Both the position numbers and the translations under genes were made by a program. Shown here in pieces: positions 31,801 to 47,600 of a stretch of 64,000 nucleotides of DNA. The stretch spans positions 8,084,571-8,148,570 of the forward strand of contig CAIIXF020000011.1 in assembly GCA_903813345.2 (NCBI GenBank). The letters are read 5' to 3'. The stretch is from Owenia fusiformis (Eukaryota; Annelida; Polychaeta; Sabellida; Oweniidae). Numbering within the stretch: position 1 is the stretch's first letter; every line of letters starts with the position of its first letter. Below the pieces are notes generated by a model that was not told where the DNA came from, made no database searches, and saw nothing but the letters and a program-made list of their open reading frames with translations.

Positions 31801-34800
31801 TGACATTTGCCCTACCGAGGACCTATTGATTGGTCATACTATTCGTGAGATATTGAGTATCTAATTTGTCATACAAGTCTGATTTACTTTGGGCTATGTA
31901 CGGAATGTCAATTTTCGGACCAGTTGTACATCGCACTGGTAGCAGCGACTAGTTTAATATATTGTGAGACGTTAATGTATATATTCTTACGTTTGCCAAG
32001 GGAGGGATGTATCGATTGACTTCTCTGTTAGGGGGATATATAATATCAAATTCGTCTTAAATCGCTTATGCAATTTGCGCTCTTGACAAAATGTCAATTT
32101 TCCGACCAGTCGTACGTCACACTGGTACATGCCAGTCCTTTGCAATTTTGTAAGACGTTTAAATATATATCTTGGAGTATGCTCTTGAATGGATTTAATG
32201 AATGATGTTCCCGTTCATGATATATTTTATATCTAATTCGTCTTAAATCTATGATGCAATTCGTGCTCTGGAGGAAATGTCAATTTTCGGACCAGTCGTA
32301 CGTAACGCTGGTGACAGCATGATATTTGTTATTTAGTGAGATGTTTCAGGATACATTTTGACATTTGCCCTACCGAGGGCGTGTTGATTGGTCATACTAT
32401 TCATGAAATATTGAGTATCTAATTTGTCATACAAGTCTGATTTACTTTGGGCTATGTACGGAATGTCAATTTTTGGACCAGCTGTACATCACACTGGTAG
32501 CAGCGAATAGTTTGATATATTGTGAGACGTTTATGTATATACTTTTACGTTTGCCAAAGGAGGGATGTATCGATTGACTTCTCTGTTAGGGGGATATATA
32601 ACATCCAATTCGTCTTAAATCGCTTATGCAATTTGCGCTCTTGACGAAATGTCAATTTTTCGACCAGTCGTACGTCACACTGGTACATGCCAGTCCTTTG
32701 CAATTTTGTGAGACGTTTAAGTATATATCTTGGAGTATGCTCTTGAATGGATTTAATGAATGATGTTCCCGTTCGTGATATATTTTATATCTAATTCGTC
32801 TTAAATCTATGATGCAGTTTGTGCTCTGGAGGAAATGTCAATTTTTCGGACCAGTCGTACATAATGCTGGTGGCAGCATGATATTTGTTATTTAGTGAGA
32901 TGTTTCAGGATACATTGTTACATTTTCCCTACCGAGGACTTGTTGATTGGTCATTCTATTCATGATATATTGAGTATCTTATTTGTCATACAAGTCTGAT
33001 TTACTTTGGGCTATGTACGGAATGTCAATTTTCGGATCAGCTGTACATCGCACTGGTAGCAGCGACTAGTTTGATATATGTGAGACGTTTATGTATATAT
33101 TTTTACTTTTGCCAAAGGAGGGATGTATCGATTGACTTCTCTGTTAGGGGGATATATTATAATATCCAATTCGTCTTAAATCGCTTATGCAATTTGCGCT
33201 CTTGACGAAATGTCAATTTCCCGACCAGTCGTACGTCACACTGGTACATGCCAGTCCTTTGTAATTTTGTGAGACGTTAAAGTATATATATTGGAGAATG
33301 CTGTTGAATGGATTTAATGAATGATGTTCCCGTTCGTGATATATTTTATATCTAATTCGTCTTAAATCTATGATGCAGTTTGTGCTCTGGAGGAAATGTC
33401 AATTTTCGGACCAGTCGTACGTAACGCTGGTGGCAGCATGATATTTGTTATTTCCTGAGATGTTTCAGGATACATTTTGACATTTGCCCTACCGAGGACT
33501 TGTTGATTGGTCATACTATTCATGAGATAGTGAGTATCTAATTTGTCATACAAGTCTGATTTACTTTGGGCTATGTACGGAATGTCAATTTTCGGACCAG
33601 CTGTACGTCACACTGGTACATGCCAGTCCTTTGCAACTTTTGAGACGTGTAAGTATATATATTTAAGTATGCTCTTGAATGGATTTAACGAATGATGTTC
33701 CCGTTCGTGATATATTTTATATCTAATTCGTCTTAAATCTATGATGCAGTTTGTGCTCTGGAGGAAATGTCAATTTTCGGACCAGTCGTACGTAACGCTG
33801 GTGGCAGCATGATATTTGTTATTTCCTGAGATGTTTCAGGATACATTTTGACATTTGCCATACCTAGGACTTGTTGATTGGTCATACTATTAATGAGATA
33901 TTGAGTATCTAACTTGTCATACAAGTCTGATTTACTTTGGGCTAATTGTACGGAATGTCAATTTTCGGACCAGCTGTACATCGCACTGTTAGCAGCGACT
34001 AGTTTGATATATTGTGAGACGTTTATGTATATATTTTTACGTTGGCCAAAGGAGGGATGTTTCGATTGACTTCTCATGCTAGGGGGATATATAATACCCA
34101 ATTCGTCTTAGATCGCTTATGCAATTTGCGCTCTTGACGAAATGTCAATTTTCCGACCAGTCGTACGTCACACTTGTATCTTCCAGTCCTTTGCAATTTT
34201 GTGAGACGTTTAAGTATATATTTTGGAGTATGCTCTTAAATGGATTTAATGAATGATGTTCCCGTTCGTGATATATTTTATATCTAATTCGTCTTAAATC
34301 TATGATGCAGTTTGTGCTCTGGAGGAAATGTCAATTTTCGGACCAGTCGTACGTAACGCTGGTGACAGCATGATATTTGTTATTTAGTGTGATGTTTCAG
34401 GATACATTTTGACATTTGCCCTACCGAGGACGTGTTGATTGGTCATACTATTCATGAGATATTGAGTATCTAATTTGTCATACAAGTCTGATTTACTTTG
34501 GGCTATGTACAGAATGTCAATTTTCGGACCAGCTGTACATCGCACTGGTATTAGCGACTAGTTTGATATATTGTGAGACGTTTATGTATATATTTTTACG
34601 TTTGTTAAACGAGGGATGTGTCGATTGACTTCTCTGTTAGGGGGATATATAATATCCAATTCGTCTTAAATCGCTTATGGAATTTGCGCTCTTGACGAAA
34701 TGTCAATTTTCCGACCAGTCGTACGTCACACTGGTACATTCCAGTCCTTTGCAATTTTGTGAGACGTTTAAGTATATATTTTGGAGTATGCTCTTGAATG

Positions 34801-35646
34801 GATTTAATGAATGATGTTCCCGTTCGTGATATATTTTATATTTAATTCGTCTTAAATCTATGATGCAGTTTGTGCTCTGGAGGAAATGTCAATTTTCGGA
34901 CAGGTCGTACGTAACGCTGGTGACAGCATGATATTTGTTATTTGGTGAGATGTTTAAGGATACATTTTGACATTTGCCCTACCGAGGACTTGTTGATTGG
35001 TGTTACTATCCATGAGATATTGAGTATCTAATTTGTCATACAAGTCTGATTTACTTTGGGCTATGTACGGAATGTCAATTTTCGGACCAGCTGTACATCG
35101 CACTGGTACACTGGTAGCAGCGACTATTTTGATATATTGTGAGACGTTTATGTATTTATTTTTACGTTTGCCAAAGGAGGGATGTATCGATTGACTTCTC
35201 TGTTAGGGGGATATATAATGTCCAATTCGTCTCAAATCGCTTATGCAATTTGCGCTCTTGACGAAATGTCAATTTTCCGAAGAGCCATACGTCACACTGG
35301 TACATGCCAACCCTTTGCAATTTTGTGAGACGTTTAAGTATATATTTTGGAGTATGCTCTTGAATGGATTTAATGAATGATGTTCCCGTTCGTGATATAT
35401 TTTATATCTAATTCGTCTTAAATCTATGATGCAGCTTGTGCTCTGGAGAAAATGTCAAATTTCGGACCAGTCGTACGTAACGCTGGTGGCAGCATTAAAA
35501 ATTTTTAGTGAGATGTTTCAGGATACATTTTGACATTTGCCCTACCGAGGACCTATTGATTGGTCATACTATTCATGAGATATTGAGTATCTAATTTGTC
35601 ATACAAGTCTGATTTACTTTGGGCTATGTACGGAATGTCAATTTTC
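28835..35646 (-). repeat. Satellite block, reverse orientation, A-B-C trimer repeats
   Basis: About 36 monomers of 186 bp in the order C-B-A on the + strand, i.e. the reverse complement of the forward block. Landmarks: GGAGGAAATGTCAATTTTCG (C), GTACGGAATGTCAATTTTCG (B), GACGAAATGTCAATTTTCCG (A). Trimer phase is broken at least at about 30,475 and 33,600. Sub-blocks share private variants with the forward block at 45.6-48.0 kb. Confidence 0.95.
35580..35646. other. Spacer of a satellite palindrome (inversion junction)
   Basis: Mapping x to 71,226 minus x aligns the left arm ending near 35,579 with the right arm starting near 35,647. The arms share private variants, for example TATGGCTCTTCGG (35,935 and its inverse near 35,278), GTACCAGTGTACCAGTG, AAATAAATACAT and CATGGATAGTA. 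High similarity holds for about 600 bp per arm and then falls to the level of ordinary monomers. Confidence 0.8.
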
Positions 35647-38600
35647 AATGAAACGAATGACCAATCAACAAGTCCTCGGTAGGGCAAATGTCAAAATGTA
35701 TCCTGAAACATCTCAATGAATAACAAATATCATGCTGCCACCAGCGTTACGTACGACTGGTCCGAAAATTGAGATTTCCTCCAGAGCACAAACTGCATCA
35801 TAGATTTAAGACGAATTAAATATAAAATATATCACGAACGGGAACATCATTCATTAAATCCATTCAAGAGCATACTCCAAAATATATACTTAAACGTCTC
35901 ACAAAATTGCAAAGGGTTGGCATGTACCAGTGTGACGTATGGCTCTTCGGAAAATTGACATTTCGTCAAGAGCGCAAATTGCATAAGCGATTTGAGACGA
36001 ATTGGACATTATATATCCCCCTAACAGAGAAGTCAATCGATACATCCCTCCTTTGGCAAACGTAAAAATAAATACATAAACGTCTCACAATATATCAAAA
36101 TAGTCGCTGCTACCAGTGTACCAGTGCGATGTACAGCTGGTCCGAAAATTGACATTCCGTACATAGCCCAAAGTAAATCAGACTTGTATGACAAATTAGA
36201 TACTCAATATCTCATGGATAGTAGGACCAATCAACAAGTCCTCGGTAGGGCAAATGTCAAAATGTACCCTGAAACATCTCACTAAATAACAAATATCATG
36301 CTGTCACCAGCGTTACGTACGACTGGTCCGGAAATTGACATTTCCTCCAGAGCACAAACTGCATCATAGATTTAAGACGAATTAGATATAAAATATATCA
36401 CGAACGGGAACATCATTCATTTGATCCATTCAAGAGCATACTCCAAAATATATACTTAAACGTCTCACAAAATTGCAAAGGACTGGCATGTACCAGTGTG
36501 ACGTACGACTGGTCGGAAAATTGACATTTCGTCAAGATCGCAAATTGCATAAGCGATTTAAGACGAATTGGATATTATATATCCCCCTAACAGAGAAGTC
36601 AATCGATACATCCCTCCTTTGGCAAACGTAATAGTATATACATAAACGTCTCACAATATATCAAACTAGTCGCTGCTACCAGTGTGATGTACAGCTGGTC
36701 CAAAAATTGACATTCCGTACATAGCCCAAAGTAAATCAGACTTGTATGACAAATTAGATACTCAATAGCTCATGAATAGTATGACCAATCAACACGTCCT
36801 CGGTAGGGCAAATGTCAAAATGTATCCTGAAACATCTCACTAAATAAAAAATATCATATTGTCACCAGCGTTACGTACGACTGGTCCGAAAATTGATATT
36901 TCCTCAAGAGCACAAATTGCATCATAGATTTAAGACGAATTAGATATAAAATATATCATGAACGGGAACATCATTCATTAAATCCATTTAAGAGCATACT
37001 CCAAGATATATACTTAAACGTCTCACAAAATTGCAAAGGACTGGCATGTACCAGTGTGACGTACGACTGGTTGGAAAATTGACATTTTGTCAAGAGCGCA
37101 AATTGCATAAGCGATTTAAGACGAATTTGATATTATATATCCCCCTAATAGAGAAGTCAATCGATACATCCCTCCCTTGGCAAACGTAAGAATATATACA
37201 TTAACGTCTCACAATATATTAAACTAGTCGCTGCTACCAGTGCGATGTACAGCTGGTCCGAAAATTGACATTCCGTACATAGCCCAAAGTAAACCAGACT
37301 TGTATGACAAATTAGATACTCAATATCTCACGAATAGTATGACCAATCACCACGTCCTCGGTAGGGAAAATGTCAAAATGTATCCTGAAACATCTCACTT
37401 AATAACAAATATCATGCTGTCACCAGCGTTATGTACGACTGGTCCGAAAATTGACATTTCCTCCAGAGCACAAACTGCATCATAGATTTAAGACGAATTA
37501 GATATAAAATATATCACGAACGGGAACATCATTCATTAAATCCATTCAAGAGCATACTCCAAAATATATACTTAAACGTCTCACAAAATTGCAAAGGACT
37601 GGCATGTACCAGTGTGACGAACGACTCTTCGGAAAATTGACATTTCGTCAAGAGCGAAAATTGCATAAGCGATTTAAGACGAATTGGATATTATATATCC
37701 CCCTAACAGAGAAGTCTATCGATACATCCCTCCTTTGGCAAACGTAAAAATATATACATAAACGTCTCACAATATATCAAACTAGTCGCTACTACCAGTG
37801 CGATGTACAGCTGATCCGAAAATTGACATTCCGTACATAGCCCAAAGTAAATCAGACTTGTATGACAAATTACATACTCAATATCTCATGAATAGAATGA
37901 CCAATAAACAAGTCCTTGGTATGGCAAATGTAAAAATGTATCCTGAAACATCTCACTAAATAACAAATATCATGATGCCACCAGCGTTACGTACGACTGG
38001 TCCGAAAATTGACATTTCCTCCAGAGCAGAAACTGCATCATAGATTTAAGACGAATTAGATATAAAATATATCACGAACGGGAACATCATTCATAAAATC
38101 CATTCAAGAGCATACTCAAAAATATATACTAAAACGTCTCACGAAATTGCAAAGGACTGGCATGTACCAGTGTGACGTACGACTCTTCGGAAAATTGACA
38201 TTTCGTCAAGAGCGCAAATTGCATAAGCGATTTAAGACGAATTGGATATTATATATCCCCCTAACAGAGAAGTCTATCGATACATCCCTCCTTTGGCAAA
38301 CGTAAAAATATATACATAAACGTCTCACAATATATCAAACTAGTCGCTACTACCAGTGCGATGTACAGCTGATCCGAAAATTGACATTCCGTACATAGCC
38401 CAAAGTAAATCAGACTTGTATGACAAATTACATACTCAATATCTCATGAATAGAATGACCAATCAACAAGTCCTTGGTAGGGCAAATGTAAAAATGTATC
38501 CTGAAACATCTCACTAAATAACAAATATCATGATGCCACCAGCGTTACGTACGACTGGTCCGAAAATTGACATTTCCTCCAGAGCACAAACTGTATCATA

Positions 38601-41600
38601 GATTTAAGACGAATTAGATATAAAATATATCACAAACGGGAACATCATTCATTGCATCCATTCAAGAGCATACTCCAAAATATATACTTAAACGTCTCAC
38701 GAAATTGCAAAGGACTGGCATGTACCAGTGTGACGTACGACTGGTCGGAAAATTGACATTTCGTGAAGAGCTCAAATTGCATAAGCGATTTGAGACGAAT
38801 TGGATATTATATATCCCCCTAACAGAGAAGTCAATCGATACATCCCTTCTTTGGCAAACGTAAAAATATATACATAAACGTCTCACAATATATCAAACTA
38901 GTCGCTGCTACCAGTGCGATGTACAGCTGGTCCGAAAATTGACATTCCGTACATAGCCCAAAGTAAATCAGACTTGTATGACAAATTACATACTCAATAT
39001 CTCATGAATAGAATGACCAATCAACAAGTCCTTGGTAGGGCAAATGTAAAAATGTATCCTAAAACATCTCACTAAATAACAAATATCATGATGCCACCAG
39101 CGTTACGTACGACTGGTCCGAAAATTGACATTTCCTCCAGAGCACAAACTGTATCATAGATTTAAGACGAATTAGATATAAAATATATCACGAACGGGAA
39201 CATCATTCATTGCATCCATTCAAGAGCATACTCCAAAATATATACTTAAACGTCTCACGAAATTGCAAAGGACTGGCATGTACCAGTGTGACGTACGACT
39301 GGTCGGAAAATTGACATTTCGTGAAGAGCTCAAATTGCATAAGCGATTTGAGACGAATTGGATATTATATATCCCCCTAACAGAGAAGTCAATCGATACA
39401 TCCCTTCTTTGGCAAACGTAAAAATATATACATAAACGTCTCACAATATATCAAACTAGTCGCTGCTACCAGTGCGATGTACAGCTGGTCCGAAAATTGA
39501 CATTCCGTACATAGCCCAAAGTAAATCAGACTTGTATGACAAATTAGATACTCAATATCTCATGAATAGAATGGCCAATCAACAAGTCCTCGGTAGGGCA
39601 AATGTAAATATGTATCCTGAAACATCTCACTAAATAACAAATACCATGCTGCCACCAGCGTTACGTACGACTGGTCCGACAATTGACATTTCCTCCAGAG
39701 CAGAAACTGCATAATAGATTTAAGACGAATTAGATATAATATATATCACGAACGGGAACATCATTCATTAAATCCATTCAAGAGCATACTCCAAAATATA
39801 TACTTTAACATCTCACGAAATTGCAAAGGACTGGCATGTAACAGTGTGACGTACGACTGGTCGGAAAATTGACATTTCGTCAAGAGCTCAAATTGCATAA
39901 GCGATTTAAGACGAATTGGATATTATATATCCCCCTAACAGCGAAGTCAATCGATACATCCCTTCTTTGGCAAACGTAAAATATATACATAAACGTCTCA
40001 CAATATATCAAACTAGTCGCTGCTACCAGTGCGATGTACAGCTGGTCCGAAAATTGACATTCCGTACATAGCCCAAAGTAAATCAGACTTGTATGACAAA
40101 TTAGATACTCAATATCTCATGAATAGTATGACCAATCAGCAAGTCCTAGGTATGGCAAATGTCAAAATGTATCCTGAAACATCTCACTAAATAACAAATA
40201 TCATGCTGCCACCAGCGTTACGTACGACTGGTCCAAAAATTGACATTTCCTCCAGAGCACAAACTGCATCATAGATTTAAGACGAATTAGATACAAAATA
40301 TATCACGAACGGGAACATCATTCATTAAATCCATTCAAGAGCATACTAAAAATATATACTTAAACGTCTCAAAAATTGCAAATGACTGGCATGTACCAGT
40401 GTGACGTACGACTGGTCGGAAAAGTGACATTTCGTCAAGAGCGCAAATTGCATAAGCGATTTAAGACGAATTGGATATTATATATCCCCCTAACAGCGAA
40501 GTCAATCGATACATCCCTCCTTTGGTAAACCTAAAAATATATACATAAACGTCTCACAATATATCAAACTAGTCGTTTCTACTAGAGCGATGTACAGCTG
40601 GTCCGAAAATTGACATTCCGTACATAGCCCAAAGTAAATCAGACTTGTATGACAAATTAGATACTCAATATCTCATGAATAGTATGACCAATCAATAGGT
40701 CCTCGGTAGGGCAAATGTCAAAATGTATCCTGAAACATCTCACTAAATAACAATTTTTAATGCTGCCACCAGTGTTACGTACGACTGGTCCGAAATTTGA
40801 CATTTCCTCCAGAGCACAAGCTGCATCATAGATTTAAGACGAATTAGATATAAAAAATATCACGAACGGGAACATCATTCATTAAATCCATTCAAGAGCA
40901 TACTCCAAAATATATACTTAAACGTCTCACAAAATTGCAAAGGGTTGGCATGTACCAGTGTGACGTATGGCTCTTCGGAAAATTGACATTTCGTCAAGAG
41001 CGCAAATTGCATAAGCGATTTGAGACGAATTGGACATTATATATCCCCCTAACAGAGAAGTCAATCGATACATCCCTCCTTTGGCAAACGTAAAAATGAA
41101 TACATAAACGTCTCACAATATATCAAAATAGTCGCTGCTACCAGTGTACCAGTGCGATGTACAGCTGGTCCGAAAATTGACATTCCGTACATAGCCCAAA
41201 GTAAATCAGACTTGTATGACAAATAAGATACTCACTATCTCATGAATTGTATGACCAATCAACAAGTCCTCGGTAGGGCAAATGTCAAAATGTACCCTGA
41301 AACATCTCACTAAATAACAAATATCATGCTGTCACCAGCGTTACGTACGACTGGTCCGGAAATTGACATTTCCTCCAGAGCACAAACTGCATCATAGATT
41401 TAAGACGAATTAGATATAAAATATATCACGAACGGGAACATCATTCATTAAATCCATTCAAGAGCATACTCCAAAATATATACTTAAACGTCTCACAAAA
41501 TTGCAAAGGACTGGCATGTACCAGTGTGACGTACGACTGGTCGGGAAATTGACATTTCGTCAAGAGCGCAAATTGCATAAGCGATTTAAGACGAATTGGA

Positions 41601-44600
41601 TATTATATATCCCCCTAACAGAGAAGTCAATCGATACATCCCTCCTTTGGCAAACGTAAAAATATATACATAAACGTCTCAAAATATATCAAACTAGTCG
41701 CTGCTACCAGTGCGATGTACAGCTGGTCCGAAAATTGACATTCCGTATATATCCCAAAGTAAATCTGACTTGTATGACAAATTAGATACTCACTATCTCA
41801 TGAATAGTATGACCAATCAACAAGTCCTCGGTAGGGCAAATGTCAAAATGTACCCTGAAACATCTCACTAAATAACAAATATCATGCTGTCACCAGCGTT
41901 ACGTACGACTGGTCCGGAAATTGACATTTCCTCCAGAGCACAAACTGCATCATAGATTTAAGACGAATTAGATATAAAATATATCACGAACGGGAACATC
42001 ATTCATTAATCCATTCAAGAGCATACTCCAAAATATATACCTAAACGTCTCACAAAATTGCAAAGGACTGGCATGTACCAGTGTGACGTACGACTGGTCG
42101 GAAAATTGACATTTCGTCAAGAGCGCAAATTTCATAAGTGATTTATGACGAATTGGATATTATATATCCCTCTAACAGAGAAGTCAATCGAAACATCCCT
42201 CCTTTGGCCAACGTAAAAATATATACATAAACGTCTCACAATATATCAAACTAGTCGCTGCTAACAGTGCGATGTACAGCTGGTCCGAAAATTGACATTC
42301 CGTACATAGCCCAAAGTAAACCAGACTTGTATGACAAATTAGATACTCAATATCTCACGAATAGTATGACCAATCACCACGTCCTCGGTAGGGAAAATGT
42401 CAAAATGTATCCTGAAACATCTCACTTAATAACAAATATCATGCTGTCACCAGCGTTATGTACGACTGGTCCGAAAACTGACATTTCCTCCAGAGCACAA
42501 ACTGCATCATAGATTTAAGACGAATTAGATATAAAATATATCACGAACGGGAACATCATTCATTAAATCCATTCAAGAGCATACTCCAAAATATATACTT
42601 AAACGTCTCACAAAATTGCAAAGGACTGGCATGTACCAGTGTGACGTACGACTCTTCGGAAAATTGACATTTCGTCAAGAGCGCAAATTGCATAAGCGAT
42701 TTAAGACGAATTGGATATTATATATCCCCCTAACAGAGAAGTCTATCGATACATCCCTCCTTTGGCAAACGTAAAAATATATACATAAACGTCTCACAAT
42801 ATATCAAACTAGTCGCTACTACCAGTGCGATGTACAGCTGATCCGAAAATTGACATTCCGTACATAGCCCAAAGTAAATCAGACTTGTATGACAAATTAC
42901 ATACTCAATATCTCATGAATAGAATGACCAATAAACAAGTCCTTGGTAGGGCAAATGTAAAAATGTATCCTGAAACATCTCACTAAATAACAAATATCAT
43001 GATGCCACCAGCGTTACGTACGACTGGTCCGAAAATTGACATTTCCTCCAGAGCACAAACTGCATCATAGATTTAAGACGAATTAGATATAAAATATATC
43101 ACGAACGGGAACATCATTCATTGCATCCATTCAAGAGCATACTCCAAAATATATACTTAAACGTCTCACAAAATTGCAAAGGACTGGCATGTACCAGTGT
43201 GACGTACGACTGGTCGGAAAATTGACATTTCGTGAAGAGCTCAAATTGCATAAGCGATTTGAGACGAATTGGATATTATATATCCCCCTAACAGAGAAGT
43301 CAATCGATACATCCCTCCTTTGGCAAACGTAAAAATATATACACAAACGTCTCACAATATATCAAACTAGTCGCTGCTACCAGTGCGATGTACAGCTGGT
43401 CCGAAAATTGACATTCCGTACATAGCCCAAAGTAAATCAGACTTGTATGACAAATTAGATACTCAATATCTCATGAATAGTATGACCAATCAACAAGTCC
43501 TAGGTATGGCAAATGTCAAAATGTATCCTGAAACATCTCACTAAATAACAAATATCATGCTGCCACCAGCGTTACGTACGACTGGTCCGAAAATTGACAT
43601 TTCCTCCAGAGCACAAACTGCATCATAGATTTAAGACGAATTAGATATAAAATATATCACGAACGGGAACATCATTCATTAAATCATTTCACGAGCATAC
43701 TCCAATATATATACTTAAACGTCTCACGAAATTGCAAAGGACTGGCATGTACCAGTGTGACGTACGACTCTTCGGAAAATTGACATTTCGTCAAGAGCGC
43801 AAATTGCATAAGCGATTTAAGACGAATTGGATATTATATATCCCCCTAACAGAGAAGTCAATAGATACATCCCTTCTTTGGCAAACGTAAAAATATATAC
43901 ATAAACGTCTCACAATATATCAAACTAGTCGCTGCTACCAGTGCGATGTACAGCTTGTCCGAAAATTGACATTCCGTACATAGCCCAAAGTAAATCAGAC
44001 TTGTATGACAAATTAGATACTCAATATCTCATGAATAGTATGACCAATCAGCAAGTCCTAGGAATGGCAAATGTCAAAATGTATCCTGAAACATCTCACT
44101 AAATAACAAATATCATGCTGCCACCAGCGTTACGTACGACTGGTCCAAAAATTGACATTTCCTCCAGAGCACAAACTGCATCATAGATTTAAGACGAATT
44201 AGATATAAAATATATCACGAACGGGAACATCATTCATTAAATCCATTCAAGAGCATACTAAAAATATATACTTAAACGTCTCAAAAATTGCAAAGGACTG
44301 GCATGTACCAGTGTGACGTACGACTGGTCGGAAAATTGACATTTCGTCAATAGCGCAAATTGCATAAGCGATTTAAGACGAATTGGATATTATATATCCC
44401 CCTAACAGCGAAGTCAATCGATACATCCCTCCTTTGGTAAACCTAAAAATATATACATTAACGTCTCACAATATATCAAACTAGTCGTTTATACTAGAGC
44501 GATGTACAGCTGGTCCGAAAATTGACATTTCGTACATAGCCCAAAGTAAATCAGACTTGTATGACAAATTAGATACTCAATATCTCATGAATAGTATGAC

Positions 44601-47600
44601 CAATCAATAGGTCCTCGGTAGGGCAAATGTCAAAATGTATCCTGAAACATCTCACTAAATAACAATTTTTAATGCTGCCACCAGTGTTACGTACGACTGG
44701 TCCGAAATTTGACATTTCCTCCAGAGCACAAGCTGCATCATAGATTTAAGACGAATTAGATATAAAATATATCACGAACGGGAACATCATTCATTAAATC
44801 CATTCAAGAGCATACTCCAAAATATATAATTAAACGTCTCACAAAATTGCAAAGGGTTGGCATGTACCAGTGTGACGTATGGCTCTTCGGAAAATTGACA
44901 TTTCGTCAAGAGCGCAAATTGCATAAGCGATTTGAGACGAATTGGATATTATATATCCCCCTAACAGAGAAGTCAATCGATACATCCCTCCTTTGGCAAA
45001 CGTAAAAATATATACATAAACGTCTCAAAATATATCAAACTAGTCGCTGCTACCAGTGCGATGTACAGCTGGTCCGAAAATTGACATTCCGTATATAGCC
45101 CAAAGTAAATCAGACTTGTATGACAAATTAGATACTCAATATCTCATTAATAGTATGACCAATCAACAAGTTTTAGGTAGGGCAAATGTCAAAATGTATC
45201 CTGAAACATCTCAGGAAATAACAAATATCATGCTGCCACCAGCGTTACGTACGACTGGTCCGAAAATTGACATTTCCTCCAGAGCACAAACTGCATCATA
45301 GATTTAAGACTAATTAGACATAAAATATATCACGAACGGGAACATCATTCATTAAATCCATTCAAGAGCATACTCCAAAATATATACTTAAACGTCTCAC
45401 AAAATTGCAAAGGACTGGCATGTACCAGTGTGACTTACGACTGGTCGGAAAATTGACATTTCGTCAAGAGCGCAAATTGCATAAGCGATTTGAGACGAAT
45501 TGGATATTATATATCCCCCTAACAGAGAAGTCAATCGATACATCCCTCATTTGGCAAACGTAAAAATATATACATAAACGTCTCAAAATATATCAAACTA
45601 GTCGCAGCTACCAGTGCGATGTACAGCTGGTCCGAAAATTGACATTCCGTACAATTAGCCCAAAGTAAATCAGACTTGTATGACAAGTTAGATACTCAAT
45701 ATCTCATTAATAGTATGACCAATCAACAAGTTTTAGGTAGGGCAAATGTCAAAATGTATCCTGAAACATCTCAGGAAATAACAAATATCATGCTGCCACC
45801 AGCGTTACGTACGACTGGTCCGACAATTGACATTTCCTCCAGAGCACAAACTGCATCATAGATTTAAGACGAATTAGATATAAAATATATCACGAACGGG
45901 AACATCATTCGTTAAATCCATTCAAGAGCATACTTAAATATATATACTTACACGTCTCAAAAGTTGCAAAGGACTGGCATGTACCAGTGTGACGTACAGC
46001 TGGTCCGAAAATTGACATTCCGTACAATTAGCCCAAAGTAAATCAGACTTGTATGACAAATTAGATACTCAATATCTCATGAAAAGAATGACCAATCAAG
46101 TCCTCGCTAGGGCAAATGTGAAAATGTATCCTGAAACATCTCAGGAAATAACAAATATCATGCTGCCACCAGCGTTACGTACGACTGGTCCGAAAATTGA
46201 CATTTCCTCCAGAGCACAAACTGCATCATAGATTTAAGACTAATTAGACATAAAATATATCACGAACGGGAACATCATTCATTAAATCCATTCAAGAGCA
46301 TACTCCAAAATATATACTTAAACGTCTAACAAAATTGCAAAGGGTTGGCATGTACCAGTGTGACGTACGACTGGTCGGGAAATTGACATTTCGTCAAGAG
46401 CGCAAATTGCATAAGCGATTTAAGACTAATTGGATATTATAATATCCCCCTAACAGAGAAGTCAATCGATACATCCCTCCTTTGTGAAAAGTAAAAATAT
46501 ATACATAAACGTCTCACATATATCAAACTAGTCGCTGCTACCAGTGCGATGGACAGCTGATCCGAAAATTGACATTCCATACATAGCCCAAAGTAAATCA
46601 GACTTGTATGACAAATAAAATACTCAATATATCATGAATAGAATGACCAATCAACAAGTCCTCGGTAGGGAAAATGTAAAAATGTATCCTAAAACATCTC
46701 ACTAAATAACAAATATCATGCTGCCACCAGCGTTATGTACGACCGGTCCGAAAAATTGACATTTCCTCCAGAGCACAAACTGCATCATAGATTTAAGACG
46801 AATTAGATATAAAATATATCACGAACGGGAACATCATTCATTAAATCCATTCAAGAGCATACTCCAAGATATATACTTAAACGTCTCACAAAATTGCAAA
46901 GGACTGGCATGTACCAGTGTGACGTACGACTGGTCGGAAAATTGACATTTCGTCAAGACCGCAAATTGCATAAGCGATTTAAGACGAATTGGATGTTATC
47001 TATCCCCCTAACAGAGAAGTCAATCGATACATCCCTCCTTTGGCAAACGTAAAAGTATATACTCACAATATATCAAACTAGTCGCTGCTACCAGTGTGAT
47101 GTACAGCTGGTCCGAAAATTGACATTCCGTACATAGCCCAAATTCAATCAGACTTGTATGACAAATTAGATACACATCCCTCCCTTGGCAAACGTAAGAA
47201 TATATACATTAACGTCTCACAATATATTAAACTAGTCGCTGCTACCAGTGCGATGTACAACTGGTCCGAAAATTGACATTCCGTACATAGCCCAAAGTAA
47301 ATCAGACTTGTATGACAAATTAGATACTCAATATCTCACGAATAGTATGACCAATCAACACGTCCTCGGTAGGGAAAATGTCAAAATGTATCCTGAAAAA
47401 TCTCACTAAATTACAAATATCATGCTGTCACCAGCGTTACGTACGACTGGTCCGAAAATTGACATTTCCTCCAGAGCACAAACTGCATCATCGATTTAAG
47501 ACGAATAAGATATTAAATATATCACGAACGGGAACATCATTCATTAAATCCATTCAAGAGCATACTCCAAAATATATACTTAAACGTCTCACAAAATTGC

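Noticed and set aside
37240-46231. Recurring 60-81-codon frames that look like a multigene family
   Set aside because: They are satellite B and C monomers; identity follows the DNA repeat and stops break every trimer.
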